Positions 35,682-46,040 of a DNA stretch of 64,000 bases are shown here, in pieces. Where the stretch lies: positions 59,934 through 123,933 of the forward strand of contig NZ_FQXS01000014.1 of the NCBI RefSeq assembly GCF_900130015.1. Reading direction: 5' to 3'. The stretch comes from Desulfofustis glycolicus DSM 9705. GTDB lineage: Bacteria; Desulfobacterota; Desulfobulbia; Desulfobulbales; Desulfocapsaceae. A program made the position numbers and the translations under genes. The notes under the pieces were generated by a model, which did not search any database, was not told the origin of the DNA, and saw only the letters and a program-made list of their open reading frames with translations. Numbering within the stretch: the stretch's first letter is position 1; each line of letters starts with the position of its first letter.

Positions 35682-36731
35682 ATGAAAGCAGCGCAGCAAT
35701 TTGCCAGCGACAACAACGCCGGAATCTGTCCGCAGGCCTGGTCCATTTTGGCCGAGGCCAATCAGGGACACGCCTCGGCCTATGGGGACGACTGGTGGAC
35801 AAAGCAGGCAATCGATCGTATTCGTGGACTGTTCGAGGCCGATTGCGAGGTGTTTTTCGTCTTTAACGGCACCGCCGGCAATGCTCTGGCGCTCGCCTCG
35901 CTGTGCCGGCCCTATGATGCGGTCGTCTGCCACCGGCTGGCCCATATCGAGACCGATGAGTGCTCGGCGCCGGCGTTTTTTAGCGGCGGCACCAAGCTTC
36001 TGCCCGGTGACGGCGCCGACGGCAAGTTGACGCCTGCCATCGTCGAAGAGATCGTCGGTCGGCGCAATGATGTCCATTTCCCCCGGGTTCGCGTGCTCAG
36101 CCTGACCCAGGCCACCGAGGCCGGCACGATCTATCAACCCGATGAGCTGCTCGAGCTGACTGCCCGTGCCCGGCACCACGGCCTGTTCGTACATCTGGAC
36201 GGCGCCCGGCTGGCCAACGCGGTATCGACGCTCGGGTGTTCGCCGCGCGAGTTGACCGTGGACTGCGGTGTCGACGTCCTCTGCTTCGGCGGCACCAAAA
36301 ACGGCATGGCGGTCGGCGACGCGGTGATCTTTTTCGATAGACGTCTGGCCGATGGCTTTGCCCGGCGCTGTAAACAGGCCGGGCAACTGGCATCGAAGAT
36401 GCGTTTCCTCGCCGCTCCCTGGATAGCCATGCTCGACGACGGCAGTTGGCTGACCCACGCCCGCCACGCCAATGATTGTGCGGCGCGGCTCGAGGCACGG
36501 CTGCAGACGCTGCCGGGTGCGACCATCCTTTTTCCCCGGCAGGCCAATACCCTGTTTGTCGGCATGGCCGATCACCATCTGCAGGCCCTGAAAGAACGGG
36601 GCTGGCGCTTTTATATCTTCCCCGAGGCCGGCGGAGCGCGGTTCATGTGCTCCTGGGATACCGACATCGCCATGGTTGATCGTTTCGCCGACGATATCGA
36701 AGCGATTCTCACCGGGCAGGACGGCCGTTGA
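35682..36731 (+). CDS. Low-specificity threonine aldolase-like PLP enzyme
   Basis: The ATG at 35682 is chosen for its spacing from GGAGGA; a GTG at 35673 is too close. The 349-residue fold-type-I PLP enzyme carries the Schiff-base lysine in CFGGTKNG (about K206), HLDGARLANA with the cofactor-binding aspartate, and CHRLAHIETDECSAPAFF. It cleaves threonine or allo-threonine to glycine and acetaldehyde. The stop overlaps the start of the EamA transporter (TGATG), so the two are cotranscribed, possibly for amino-acid turnover and export. Confidence 0.88.
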   Translation: MKAAQQFASDNNAGICPQAWSILAEANQGHASAYGDDWWTKQAIDRIRGLFEADCEVFFVFNGTAGNALALASLCRPYDAVVCHRLAHIETDECSAPAFFSGGTKLLPGDGADGKLTPAIVEEIVGRRNDVHFPRVRVLSLTQATEAGTIYQPDELLELTARARHHGLFVHLDGARLANAVSTLGCSPRELTVDCGVDVLCFGGTKNGMAVGDAVIFFDRRLADGFARRCKQAGQLASKMRFLAAPWIAMLDDGSWLTHARHANDCAARLEARLQTLPGATILFPRQANTLFVGMADHHLQALKERGWRFYIFPEAGGARFMCSWDTDIAMVDRFADDIEAILTGQDGR

Positions 36732-37633
36732 TGTCCAGATTGCAGGCCAACTCCCTGCTGCTGCTAACCGCGATTATTTGGGGCACGACGTTTGTCGTGC
36801 AGCAGGTCGGTACCGGCGGTCTGCAGGCCATCACTTTCACCGGCACGAGGATGCTGGTCGGCGGGATTTTCATCCTACCGCTGGCGATTCGGCAATTCAG
36901 AAGAGTCCACGGCGGGGAACGTCGTTTCGGCCGTCTCGACTGGTTCGGCATTATCCTTACCGGCGTCATTCTGTTCACCGGTGCGACGCTCCAGCAATAC
37001 GGTATTTTCCACACCACGGTCACCAATGCCGGCTTTCTGACGGCCCTGTATGTGCCGCTGGTACCAATCATTTCCTTTTTCCTGTTGCGGCGGAAGGTAC
37101 ACTGGGCGGTCTGGCCCGGTTCGGCCTGCTGCCTGGCCGGCACTTATATCATGAGCGGCGCCCAGGGACTCGATCTGCGCCTCGGCGATTTCTGGGTGAT
37201 CGCTTCCAGCCTCTTCTGGGCATTTCATGTCATCATCGTCGGCACCATGGCCGTACGTACCCGGGCACCGCTGGTGGTGGCCTGCGGTCAGTTCTTCGTT
37301 TGCGGCCTGTGCGGGCTTGCCATTGGCCTGCCGGTCGAACAACCGGAGCTGGTGTTTTTTCACAACGGCCTGTTCGGCATTCTCTATGCCGGCTTGTTAT
37401 CGACCGGTGTCGGTTTTACCCTGCAGGTTGTCGGTCAGCGCTTCACCCACGAGGCCGATGCGGCGATCATCCTCAGTTCGGAAACGGTCTTCGCTGCGCT
37501 GGCCGGCGTGCTTTTTCTCGCCGAACGGCTCGGGGCGGCGGAATTCTCAGGGGCGGCACTGATCTTTTTCGGTATCATGATCGTGCAGTTACTGCCGATG
37601 GTGCGACGCCGGGCTCGCCGGCTCAGCGGGTGA
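36731..37633 (+). CDS. EamA/DMT-superfamily transporter
   Basis: The 300-residue protein has ten predicted membrane helices arranged as two EamA repeats (about 5-140 and 150-290), with hallmark WGTTFVVQQVG at the start and ALLAERLG-like sequence (FLAERLGAAEFSGAALIFFGI) near the end. DMT proteins usually export amino acids or metabolites. Its translational coupling to a threonine aldolase suggests amino-acid efflux, but the substrate cannot be read from sequence. Confidence 0.9.
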   Translation: MSRLQANSLLLLTAIIWGTTFVVQQVGTGGLQAITFTGTRMLVGGIFILPLAIRQFRRVHGGERRFGRLDWFGIILTGVILFTGATLQQYGIFHTTVTNAGFLTALYVPLVPIISFFLLRRKVHWAVWPGSACCLAGTYIMSGAQGLDLRLGDFWVIASSLFWAFHVIIVGTMAVRTRAPLVVACGQFFVCGLCGLAIGLPVEQPELVFFHNGLFGILYAGLLSTGVGFTLQVVGQRFTHEADAAIILSSETVFAALAGVLFLAERLGAAEFSGAALIFFGIMIVQLLPMVRRRARRLSG

Positions 37634-37845
37634 GCCCGTGGCCGCCGGCGGCCAAATGGCTTGCATTTTTCAGTCTATTTTCTATAAACAAGAGCGGTGC
37701 ATGATTTCCCTCACTCTCTCAATCGCGGAAATCCGACTCCCATGATGCCAGCCAACCAGTCCCGTTGCCGGAAGTCCGCCGTTGTTCCCACCTTGTTTTT
37801 TTCTATGAAACGGCAAAGTTTCACTATTCGTTGTAACGCTCCGTT
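37634..37845 (+). other. Intergenic region upstream of the structured upp leader
   Basis: No gene, promoter or repeat can be supported here. A short AT-rich stretch at about 37670-37690 could hold a promoter. Confidence 0.35.
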
Positions 37846-38114
37846 ATGGGGGTTATACGAAAATCATTTCCCCGGGCTGGGCGGTTCTGTCGGAGGCTGC
37901 ATCGCGAAGGCCCGGCTGGTCGGAGAATCAGGCCCGAAGGGCTGCGGACAGGACGTCCGCAGCCGGCGGTCAGGCCATGGATGGCCTGACCGCCGGCCTC
38001 GGAGGCCAGACGATCAGGCCGCAGCGCAGCAGCTGGAGGCAGGACCGGCCAGCCCTTCCGACCATGACGCCGATTTTCATGCTTCCGTTGTGACGTCCCT
38101 TCATGGGGGTTATA
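37846..38114 (+). repeat. GC-rich multi-hairpin leader of upp, bounded by 12-bp direct repeats
   Basis: ATGGGGGTTATA occurs at 37846-37857 and again at 38103-38114, enclosing a 245-base palindrome-rich block. Inside are three adjacent hairpins: GCTGCGGAC (37941-37949) with 37955-37963; CCGGCGGTCAGGCCAT (37963-37978) with 37981-37996; and GGCCTC (37995-38000) with 38002-38007. Outer complementary segments (37918-37924 with 38057-38063, and 37937-37943 with 38051-38057) could close a large domain. The 38033-38064 part resembles the hairpin at 47238-47284. There is no T-run. It may be a mobile palindromic repeat or a regulatory RNA. Confidence 0.6.
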
Positions 38115-38157
38115 TCCAAAGCCGCCCACAAGAATCCCTCAATTCCAGGAGCATCCC

Positions 38158-38784
38158 ATGAGTGTTCATATTGCCGATCATCCGCTGATCAATCATAAAC
38201 TCGGCTTGATGCGGGTTAAAGACATCACGACCAAGGACTTTCGGGATCTCGCTTCAGAAGTATCCCGGTTGTTGACCTACGAGGCGACCAAGGACTTGCA
38301 GACCCAGACAAAGACGATCGAGGGCTGGGCCGGATCGGTCGAGGTACAGGAGATCAAGGGCAAGAAAATCACCATCGTGCCGATTCTCCGGGCCGGGCTG
38401 GGTATGATGGACGGCGTGCTGGATATGATTCCCACCGCCAAGGTCAGTGTGGTTGGCTATTATCGGAACGAGGAAACGCTGCAGCCGGTTGAATATTACG
38501 TCAAGATGACCGGTGAGCTGGAAAAACGCATCGCGCTGATCGTCGATCCGATGCTGGCCACCGGCGGCACCTTGCTGGCGACCATCGAGACCCTGAAACG
38601 GGCGGGGTGCCGGTCGATCAAAGGGCTGTTTCTGGTGGCCGCGCCGGAAGGGCTGAAGCGGGTCACCGAGGCGCATCCCGATGTGGAGATTTACGTGGCG
38701 GCGGTTGATGAGCGGCTCAACGAAGTCGGCTACATCCTGCCCGGTCTCGGCGACGCCGGCGACAAGATATTCGGCACCAAGTAG
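38158..38784 (+). CDS. upp: Uracil phosphoribosyltransferase
   Basis: The 208-residue enzyme makes UMP from uracil and PRPP. The PRPP loop reads [15 protein letters not shown] (about 124-138), and the uracil-binding end [18 protein letters not shown] is complete. AGGAG lies nine bases before the ATG. A uracil permease gene follows by 59 bases, forming a uracil salvage unit. The unusually structured leader upstream is described separately. Confidence 0.96.
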   Translation: MSVHIADHPLINHKLGLMRVKDITTKDFRDLASEVSRLLTYEATKDLQTQTKTIEGWAGSVEVQEIKGKKITIVPILRAGLGMMDGVLDMIPTAKVSVVGYYRNEETLQPVEYYVKMTGELEKRIALIVDPMLATGGTLLATIETLKRAGCRSIKGLFLVAAPEGLKRVTEAHPDVEIYVAAVDERLNEVGYILPGLGDAGDKIFGTK

Positions 38785-38843
38785 CGGCAACCGGGTTTAG
38801 CGATATATGACAGGTAATCTAGAAAACGGGAGGGAGTGATAAG

Positions 38844-40166
38844 ATGTCTGAAGATGTGCAGGATACACGCTATCGATTTCGTGCCAAGGACAGTCTGCTT
38901 GGGGCGCAGATGCTGTTCGTGGCCTTTGGCGCATTGGTGCTCGTGCCGATTCTCACCGGCCTCGACCCCAATGTCGCATTGTTTACGGCCGGCGCCGGCA
39001 CCCTCGTCTTCCAGGTGATCACCCGGGGGCGGGTGCCGGTTTTTCTTGCCAGCTCATTCGCCTTTATCGCCCCGATCATCTACGGGGTGCAGACCTGGGG
39101 CGTCCCGGCAACCATGTGCGGTCTGTCGGCGGCCGGACTGCTCTATGTGCTGCTCAGTTTTCTGATCCGCTTTTTCGGCTCGGATATGTTGCATCGCATC
39201 CTGCCTGCCGTGGTAACCGGACCGGTGATCATGGTTATCGGCCTCGTTCTGGCTCCGGTTGCGGTTCACATGGCCGCGGGCCGGACCGGTGACGGCTCGG
39301 CCTGGCTCGTTCCGGGAACGACCTCGATGATTATCGCCGGCATTGCCCTGGCGACCACGGCGCTCACCGCGCTGCTGGGCCGCGGCTGGTTGCGACTGAT
39401 CCCGATTCTCTGCGGTATTTTGGCCGGTTATCTGACCTCGCTGGCGCTCGATGTTACCGGTATCAGCGCCTCGCTGCAGGCGTCGTTCGACCCCGGAGAC
39501 CTGCCCAACTGGACGGCTCCGGCCCTGATCTCGATGGCGCCGGTCGCCGATAAAGCCTGGCTGGCGATGCCGAATTTTGTCATGCCCGAATGGAGTTGGG
39601 CGGCGATATTTTTCATCGTGCCGGTGGCCATTGCTCCGGCTATCGAACATTTCGGCGACGTACTGGCTATCGGTTCGATCACCGGCAAGGATTACCTGAA
39701 AGATCCCGGTATCAAAAATACCATGCTCGGCGACGGAGTGGCCACCTCGCTCGCTTCTTTTCTCGGCGGGCCGCCCAATACTACCTACTCCGAGGTGAGC
39801 GGCGCGGTAGCGTTGACCAAGGCGTTCAATCCGGCCATCATGACCTGGGCGGCGCTCTGTGCCATTTTCCTCTCCTTTGTCGGCAAGATCGGCGCATTGC
39901 TGGCGACGATCCCGTCGCCGGTCATGGGCGGCATCATGATCCTGCTGTTCGGTATGATCACCGTGGTTGGCATCAACACGCTGGTAAAATCGGGTAAAGA
40001 CCTGACCACCCCGCGGAATTTGATTATCGTCTCGGTCATCCTGGTCGTGGGTATCGGCGGCATGAAGTTTTCCGCCGGCACCTTTGCCATCGAGAAAATC
40101 GGCCTTGCCGGTATCGTTGGACTGTTGCTCAATTTGCTGCTGCCCGAGGAGCGGGCGCAAGCGTAG
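38844..40166 (+). CDS. uraA: Uracil permease (NCS2 family)
   Basis: The 440-residue integral membrane protein has about 14 hydrophobic segments and the NCS2 features of Ura[24 protein letters not shown] at the start, [14 protein letters not shown] with the substrate-binding glutamate, and [19 protein letters not shown]. It imports uracil, probably with protons, and feeds Upp just upstream. GGGAGGGAG precedes the ATG. Confidence 0.93.
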   Translation: MSEDVQDTRYRFRAKDSLLGAQMLFVAFGALVLVPILTGLDPNVALFTAGAGTLVFQVITRGRVPVFLASSFAFIAPIIYGVQTWGVPATMCGLSAAGLLYVLLSFLIRFFGSDMLHRILPAVVTGPVIMVIGLVLAPVAVHMAAGRTGDGSAWLVPGTTSMIIAGIALATTALTALLGRGWLRLIPILCGILAGYLTSLALDVTGISASLQASFDPGDLPNWTAPALISMAPVADKAWLAMPNFVMPEWSWAAIFFIVPVAIAPAIEHFGDVLAIGSITGKDYLKDPGIKNTMLGDGVATSLASFLGGPPNTTYSEVSGAVALTKAFNPAIMTWAALCAIFLSFVGKIGALLATIPSPVMGGIMILLFGMITVVGINTLVKSGKDLTTPRNLIIVSVILVVGIGGMKFSAGTFAIEKIGLAGIVGLLLNLLLPEERAQA

Positions 40167-40408
40167 TGCGAGCCGGGCCGTAAAAAATGCGTATGTTGCA
40201 CCATCGACGCGATGACGGCTTGCGTTGCGCATCGCGGGCGATTATCATCTGGTGAGCGTTACAACCGGGAGATTTAACGGTGATGCCGGCTGTACGCCAT
40301 TTCAAAATCAGTGATTCAACAGAGGAGACGGTTGGAGAGAACGGCGTTGACGGCACAACGGCTGTCAGCGCCCGGTGAAACCACTAACATCAAGAGAGGA
40401 GTAGACCC

Positions 40409-42007
40409 ATGAGATCAATGAAGACGTTGCTTGCCGCTGTGTGCGGGGCGTCCCTTCTTGCCATCGGGGCCGCCGGAGTCCAGGCCAAGACTCTGGTTTA
40501 TTGCTCGGAAGGCAGCCCCGAGGGATTCAATCCCGCCTTTTATACGTCCGGGACCACTTTCGATGCTTCGTCGCGGGCGGTCTTCAACCGCCTGGTAGAA
40601 TTCGAGCGCGGCACCACCAAAGTTATTCCGGCCCTCGCCGAGTCTTGGGAGATTTCCGAGGATGGCACGGAGTATACCTTTCATTTGCGTAAGGGGGTCA
40701 AGTTCCACACGACCAAAGAGTTCACACCGACCCGTGACTTCAATGCCGATGACGTTATCTTTTCCTTTATGCGGCAGCATAGCCCCGAGCACCCGTTTCA
40801 TAAGGTGTCAGGAGGTACCTACGAGTATTACGGATCGATGTCGATGAACGACCTGATCAAGGATGTGGTCAAGGTTGACGACTATACGGTCAAATTCCTG
40901 CTCAATCGTCCGGAAGCGCCGATGATCGCCAATCTCGGCATGGACTTTGCGTCGATTTTCTCCAAGGAATACGCAGATCAGATGATGGCTGCCGGTACCC
41001 CCGGCGTGATCGATCAATTGCCGGTTGGCACCGGGCCGTTCCAGCTGGTCGCCTATCAGAAAGATGCGGTTATCCGTTATGCCGCCCATCCCGATTACTG
41101 GGCCGGCAAGGCGGCCATCGACAACCTGGTGTTCGCCATTACCCCCGACGCTTCGGTTCGCTACGAGAAACTGAAAGCCGGCGAGTGTCATGTGATGCCG
41201 TATCCGAACCCGGCCGATATCGAGGCCATGGCCAAGGATCCCGAAGTCAACCTGCTTCAACAGGAAGGGCTGAACGTCGGTTATATGGCCTACAATACGA
41301 AGATGGCGCCCTTTGATAACGTCAATGTTCGTAAGGCGCTGAATATGGCGATCAACAAGCAGGCCATCATCGACGGTGTATTCCAGGGTGCCGGAAAAAT
41401 TGCCAAGAATCCGATCCCGCCGACCATCTGGTCCTATAACGAAGCCGTGCAGGACGATCCCTACGATCCGGAGAAAGCCAAGGCCATGCTCGAGGCCGAA
41501 GGCGTCACCGGGCTGAAGATGAAGGTTTGGGCGATGCCGGTACAGCGTCCGTACAATCCGAACGCCCGCCGGATGGCCGAGCTGATTCAATCCGATTTCG
41601 CCAAGGTCGGAGTCGAGGCGGAAATCGTTTCCTATGAGTGGGGCGAATATCTCAAACGTTCCACAGACATGGATCGTGACGGCGCCATTCTGCTCGGTTG
41701 GACCGGGGATAACGGTGATCCGGACAACTTCCTGGCCGTCCTGCTCGGTTGTGACGGTGTCGGCAAGGCCAACCGCGCCCAGTGGTGTCATCAGCCGTTC
41801 GAAGACCTGATCCAGAAAGCCAAGGTCGTCTCAGACGTCGACGAGCGAACCAGGCTCTATGAGCAGGCGCAGGTAATCTTCAAAGAGCAGGCACCGTGGG
41901 CGACCATTGCCCATTCGGTGGTCTTCAAGCCGGTCCGTAAGGAAGTCGTCGATTTCCGGATCGACCCGTTCGGCGGCCATGTCTTCTATGGTGTCGATCT
42001 CAAGTAG
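40409..42007 (+). CDS. dppA: Dipeptide ABC transporter, substrate-binding protein
   Basis: The 532-residue periplasmic protein has a signal peptide (MRSMKTLLAAVCGASLLAIGA then AGVQA) and the class-C SBP fold of DppA/OppA: LVYCSEGSPEGFNPAFY, AESWEISEDGTEYTFHLRKGVKFH, and GWTGDNGDPDNFL with the aspartate that binds the peptide amino terminus. GAGGAG precedes the ATG. It heads dppABCDF and is separated from dppB by a hairpin. Peptides would be a carbon and nitrogen source. Confidence 0.94.
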   Translation: MRSMKTLLAAVCGASLLAIGAAGVQAKTLVYCSEGSPEGFNPAFYTSGTTFDASSRAVFNRLVEFERGTTKVIPALAESWEISEDGTEYTFHLRKGVKFHTTKEFTPTRDFNADDVIFSFMRQHSPEHPFHKVSGGTYEYYGSMSMNDLIKDVVKVDDYTVKFLLNRPEAPMIANLGMDFASIFSKEYADQMMAAGTPGVIDQLPVGTGPFQLVAYQKDAVIRYAAHPDYWAGKAAIDNLVFAITPDASVRYEKLKAGECHVMPYPNPADIEAMAKDPEVNLLQQEGLNVGYMAYNTKMAPFDNVNVRKALNMAINKQAIIDGVFQGAGKIAKNPIPPTIWSYNEAVQDDPYDPEKAKAMLEAEGVTGLKMKVWAMPVQRPYNPNARRMAELIQSDFAKVGVEAEIVSYEWGEYLKRSTDMDRDGAILLGWTGDNGDPDNFLAVLLGCDGVGKANRAQWCHQPFEDLIQKAKVVSDVDERTRLYEQAQVIFKEQAPWATIAHSVVFKPVRKEVVDFRIDPFGGHVFYGVDLK

Positions 42008-42021
42008 TTCTGATTGAGGCG

Positions 42022-42062
42022 GACGCGAGGTCGGGCCGTCCTGGCCCGGCCTCTGTCGCGTC
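42022..42062 (+). promoter_or_regulatory. Intercistronic hairpin between dppA and dppB
   Basis: A GC-rich stem-loop with inner stem CGGGCC/GGCCCG and outer stem GACGCGA/TCGCGTC, with small bulges, lies between the two genes. Such structures commonly protect binding-protein mRNA so that it exceeds the permease message. Confidence 0.6.
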
Positions 42063-42095
42063 GATCGATCTCATTGCCGGGAGTTGCAGCGGCTG

Positions 42096-43106
42096 ATGTT
42101 CATTTATGTCCTGAAAAAAATTGGCGTTATTATCCCGACCTTTCTCGGGGTGACGCTCGTTGCCTTCATCTTTATCCGGCTGCTGCCCGGTGATCCGGTG
42201 CTGCTGATGGCCGGGGAACGGGGGATGACCGAGGAGCGTCATGCCCGGATGATGGCCGAGTTCGGTTTCGACAAGCCGATCCTGGTCCAATACGGTCTGT
42301 ATCTCAATCAGCTGGCCCACGGCGATTTTGGCACGTCGATCATTACCCGGAAGCCGGTCCTCCAGGAGTTCATGACCCTTTTCCCGGCAACCGTCGAACT
42401 GTCTCTGTGCGCTATTATCTTGGCCGTATTGCTCGGCCTGCCGGCCGGCATGATCGCCGCGGTCAAACGGGGCTCGTTTTTCGATCACACGGTGATGACC
42501 GGCGCGCTGACCGGTTATTCGATGCCGATCTTCTGGTGGGGACTGCTGCTGATCATCTTTTTTTCCGGGATCCTCGGCTGGACGCCGGTTTCGGGCCGGA
42601 TCTCGCTGCTCTACTATTTCGAACCGGTCACCGGCCTGATGCTCGTCGACAGCCTGTTGTCCGGCCAGGACGGTGCCTTCTGGTCGGCGATCAGGCACCT
42701 GATCCTGCCGACCGTGGTGCTGGCGACCATCCCGCTGGCGGTCATCGCCCGGCAGACCCGTTCGGCGATGCTCGAGGTGCTCGGTGAGGATTATATCCGT
42801 ACTGCGCGGGCCAAAGGGTTGTCCCCGATTCGTGTTACCGGCCTGCATGCTCTGCGCAACGCCTTGATCCCGGTTATCACCGTCGTCGGTCTGCAGGTCG
42901 GCGTGTTGTTTGCCGGAGCGATCCTGACCGAGACCATCTTTTCCTGGCCGGGTATCGGCAAGTGGATGGTCGACTCGATCTTTCGCCGCGATTACCCGTC
43001 TGTGCAGGGTGGGCTGCTGCTGATCGCGGCCATCGTCATGATCGTCAATCTGCTGGTTGATCTGCTCTACGCGCTGATCAACCCGCGTATCAGACATACG
43101 GAGTAA
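42096..43106 (+). CDS. dppB: Dipeptide ABC transporter, permease 1
   Basis: Starting from the ATG at 42096 (a TTG at 42084 is less likely) the protein has 336 residues, with six membrane helices and the permease EAA loop (DYIRTARAKGLSPIRVTGLHALRNALIP). The first helix region RLLPGDPVLLMAGERG is typical of DppB/OppB. It forms the pore with DppC. Confidence 0.93.
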   Translation: MFIYVLKKIGVIIPTFLGVTLVAFIFIRLLPGDPVLLMAGERGMTEERHARMMAEFGFDKPILVQYGLYLNQLAHGDFGTSIITRKPVLQEFMTLFPATVELSLCAIILAVLLGLPAGMIAAVKRGSFFDHTVMTGALTGYSMPIFWWGLLLIIFFSGILGWTPVSGRISLLYYFEPVTGLMLVDSLLSGQDGAFWSAIRHLILPTVVLATIPLAVIARQTRSAMLEVLGEDYIRTARAKGLSPIRVTGLHALRNALIPVITVVGLQVGVLFAGAILTETIFSWPGIGKWMVDSIFRRDYPSVQGGLLLIAAIVMIVNLLVDLLYALINPRIRHTE

Positions 43107-43108
43107 TC

Positions 43109-44020
43109 ATGCCGGACGGCGTAGCTCAACAGGTTATCGATTTCCGGCCCGTCGGCCGAATGGCTCTGATGCGGGAGTTCTGGGCCTATTTCAGCGAAAA
43201 TCGCGGCGCAGTGATGGGTCTCTGCTTTTTCGTGGCCATCATCATCATCGCTCTCTTTGCCGATTTCATCGCCCCGCACCTGCCCAATGAACAATACCGG
43301 GAGGCCTTTCTCAGACCGCCGTTCTGGCAGGACGGCGGTTCGCTTGAGTTCCCTCTCGGTACCGACGCGGTCGGCCGGGATATGTTGTCGCGCCTGATCT
43401 ACGGTGCCCGTTTTTCCCTGTTCATCGGCTGTGTAGTCGTCTCCATCGCGTTGGTGGTCGGGGTGGTACTCGGCCTGGTCGCCGGTTTTTTTCGGGGCCG
43501 GATCGATACCGCGATCATGCGCTTGATGGATATCATCCTGGCCTTTCCCAGCCTGCTGCTGGCCCTGGTACTGGTCGCCATTCTCGGACCCAGTCTGATC
43601 AATGCGATGATTGCCATCGCCATTGTTCAGCAGCCACATTACGTCCGTCTGACACGGGCCGCCGTGATGGGTGAGATGAGCAAGGATTATGTAACCGCCG
43701 CCCGGGTAATCGGGGTGCGCCGGCTGCGGCTGATGTTCGTGACAATTCTGCCGAACTGTATGGCGCCGTTGATCGTTCAGGCCGCCCTCAGTTTCTCGAC
43801 TGCCATCCTCGATGCGGCGGCGCTCGGTTTCCTCGGCATGGGCGCCCAGCCACCGACACCGGAATGGGGGACCATGCTGGCCGAGGCCCGGGAGTTTATT
43901 CTGCGGGCCTGGTGGGTGGTGACCCTGCCCGGCTGTGCCATTCTGCTGACGGTACTGGCCATCAACCTGATGGGCGACGGGCTGCGCGATGCGCTCGATC
44001 CGAAATTGAAACGGTCCTAG
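43109..44020 (+). CDS. dppC: Dipeptide ABC transporter, permease 2
   Basis: The 303-residue protein has six membrane helices with an N-terminal cytoplasmic arm. It contains the DppC-type [24 protein letters not shown], the EAA loop ([24 protein letters not shown]) and [17 protein letters not shown]. It starts two bases after the dppB stop. Confidence 0.94.
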   Translation: MPDGVAQQVIDFRPVGRMALMREFWAYFSENRGAVMGLCFFVAIIIIALFADFIAPHLPNEQYREAFLRPPFWQDGGSLEFPLGTDAVGRDMLSRLIYGARFSLFIGCVVVSIALVVGVVLGLVAGFFRGRIDTAIMRLMDIILAFPSLLLALVLVAILGPSLINAMIAIAIVQQPHYVRLTRAAVMGEMSKDYVTAARVIGVRRLRLMFVTILPNCMAPLIVQAALSFSTAILDAAALGFLGMGAQPPTPEWGTMLAEAREFILRAWWVVTLPGCAILLTVLAINLMGDGLRDALDPKLKRS

Positions 44021-44031
44021 AGGGACGGTCC

Positions 44032-45030
44032 ATGGCATTGCTCGATATCAGGAATCTGACCGTCGCCTTCCAGACCGGCAACGGCATGTTTACCGCGGTG
44101 GATCGGGTGTCGGTCTCGTTAAGCGAAGGCGAGGTGGTGTCGATCGTCGGCGAGTCCGGTTCCGGCAAATCGGTGGCCATGCTTGCCATGATGGGCCTTT
44201 TGCCCTGGACCGCCCGGGTGACCGCCGACCGCATGGAATTCGACGGCAAGGACCTGCTTGCTATGGGTTCCGGAGAGAAGCGGCGCATCATCGGCCGGGA
44301 GATCACGATGATTTTCCAGGAGCCGATGTCCAGCCTTAATCCGTGCTTCACCGTTGGTTTTCAATTGACCGAGGCGCTGAAAACCCATCTGCGCATGGGA
44401 CGGAAGGAGCGGCGGGAACGCGCTGTCGAACTGCTCAACCAGGTCGGTATTCCGGAGCCGGTCAAGCGGCTGTCGGTGTTTCCCCATCAATTGTCCGGCG
44501 GCATGTCGCAACGGGTAATGATTGCCATGGCCATTGCCTGTAACCCGCGCCTGCTGATCGCCGACGAGCCGACCACGGCGCTGGATGTGACCATCCAGGC
44601 CCAGATCCTCGACCTGTTGCTCAAACTCCAGCAGGATAATGATATGGCGTTGGTTTTGATTACTCACGATATGGGAGTAGTCGCCGAGACCGCCAAGCGC
44701 GTGATGGTGCACTATGCCGGGCAGCAGGTCGAGCACCAGGAGATCGGAGGTTTGTTTGCCAACCCCCACCATCCCTATACGGCGGCGTTGCTTGCCGCAT
44801 TGCCGGAGCGGGCGGCGAGCAAAAAGCTGCCGTCCATTGCCGGCGTCGTGCCCGGGCAATTCGATCGTCCGACCGGTTGTCTCTTCTCGCCGCGTTGCCG
44901 TTTTGTCACCGACCTGTGTCGATCCAGTGAACCGCCTCCCGCCCCGGCCGAACTCGGCTCGGCCCTGTGCCATTATCCGCTGGACGACGGGGTGCCGCTC
45001 AATCATCCGGATGGGAAGGAGGCGGTATGA
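44032..45030 (+). CDS. dppD: Dipeptide ABC transporter, ATPase 1
   Basis: The ATG at 44032 ([15 protein letters not shown]) is chosen because the upstream extension lies inside dppC. The 332-residue ATPase has Walker A GESGSGKS, signature LSGGMSQRV and Walker [13 protein letters not shown]. The C-terminal oligopeptide-transporter region includes CLFSPRC, whose cysteines may bind an iron-sulfur cluster as reported for peptide-transporter ATPases. Confidence 0.94.
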   Translation: MALLDIRNLTVAFQTGNGMFTAVDRVSVSLSEGEVVSIVGESGSGKSVAMLAMMGLLPWTARVTADRMEFDGKDLLAMGSGEKRRIIGREITMIFQEPMSSLNPCFTVGFQLTEALKTHLRMGRKERRERAVELLNQVGIPEPVKRLSVFPHQLSGGMSQRVMIAMAIACNPRLLIADEPTTALDVTIQAQILDLLLKLQQDNDMALVLITHDMGVVAETAKRVMVHYAGQQVEHQEIGGLFANPHHPYTAALLAALPERAASKKLPSIAGVVPGQFDRPTGCLFSPRCRFVTDLCRSSEPPPAPAELGSALCHYPLDDGVPLNHPDGKEAV

Positions 45031-45995
45031 GTCAGGAGGCCATCCTGCAGGCCAGGGACCTGAAACGTTTCTATCGTGTGCGCCGCGCCGCCTTCGGCCC
45101 CAAGGCAGTGCTGAAGGCCCTCAACGGCGCGACCTTTGACCTGGTCAACGGTCGTACTCTGGCCGTGGTCGGCGAGTCCGGCTGCGGAAAATCGACCCTG
45201 GCCCGACTGGTGACCATGATCGAGACGCCGACCGACGGGACTTTGCGAATCTGCGGGAACGACATCGTCGGCTCGAGTCGGGCGACGAGACGCTCGCTCA
45301 AATCAAAAGTCCAGATCGTCTTCCAGGACCCGTACGGCTCACTCAATCCGCGCCAGAAGATCGGGCACGCCCTCGAGGAGCCACTGTTGGTCAACACGAC
45401 GATGAGCAAACAGGAACGGCGCCGTTCGGCCAAGGAAATGATGGATTTTGTCGGTCTGCGGCCGGAGCAGTATGACCGTTACCCGCACATGTTCTCCGGC
45501 GGGCAGCGGCAGCGGATCGCGATCGCCCGGGCGCTGATGCTACGCCCGGAGATCCTGGTGCTCGATGAGCCGGTATCGGCGCTCGATGTGTCGATCCAGG
45601 CCCAGATTCTGAATCTGCTGACCGACCTGCAGGAGCAACTCAACCTGGCGTATCTGTTTATCAGCCATGATCTGTCGGTGGTCAAGCATATAGCCGATGA
45701 GGTCATGGTCATGTATCTCGGAGTACCTATCGAGATGGGCAGCCGCCAGGCGATCTTTGAACAGCCCCATCACCCCTATACCGAGGCCCTGCTTTCGGCA
45801 ACGCCGATGGCGGATCCGTTCCGGGTGAAAAAACGGATCGTGCTGCACGGCGAGCTGCCGTCGCCGATCGATCCGCCACCCGGCTGCTCGTTCAATCCGC
45901 GCTGCCCGAGGGCGACCGACATCTGCCGGCAGGATTTTCCGGAGATGCGCCAGGTCGGCAAGACCATGGTCGCCTGCTATCATCCGCTGGATTAA
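45027..45995 (+). CDS. dppF: Dipeptide ABC transporter, ATPase 2
   Basis: The ATG at 45027 overlaps the dppD stop (ATGA). The 322-residue ATPase has Walker [10 protein letters not shown], signature FSGGQRQRI, Walker [12 protein letters not shown] and a C-terminal [14 protein letters not shown] cysteine region as in DppF/OppF. It completes the importer. Confidence 0.94.
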   Translation: MSQEAILQARDLKRFYRVRRAAFGPKAVLKALNGATFDLVNGRTLAVVGESGCGKSTLARLVTMIETPTDGTLRICGNDIVGSSRATRRSLKSKVQIVFQDPYGSLNPRQKIGHALEEPLLVNTTMSKQERRRSAKEMMDFVGLRPEQYDRYPHMFSGGQRQRIAIARALMLRPEILVLDEPVSALDVSIQAQILNLLTDLQEQLNLAYLFISHDLSVVKHIADEVMVMYLGVPIEMGSRQAIFEQPHHPYTEALLSATPMADPFRVKKRIVLHGELPSPIDPPPGCSFNPRCPRATDICRQDFPEMRQVGKTMVACYHPLD

Positions 45996-46040
45996 CAATC
46001 CCTTTCGGCCGTAATCGGCGATTAAATAGCGAGTGAGACG

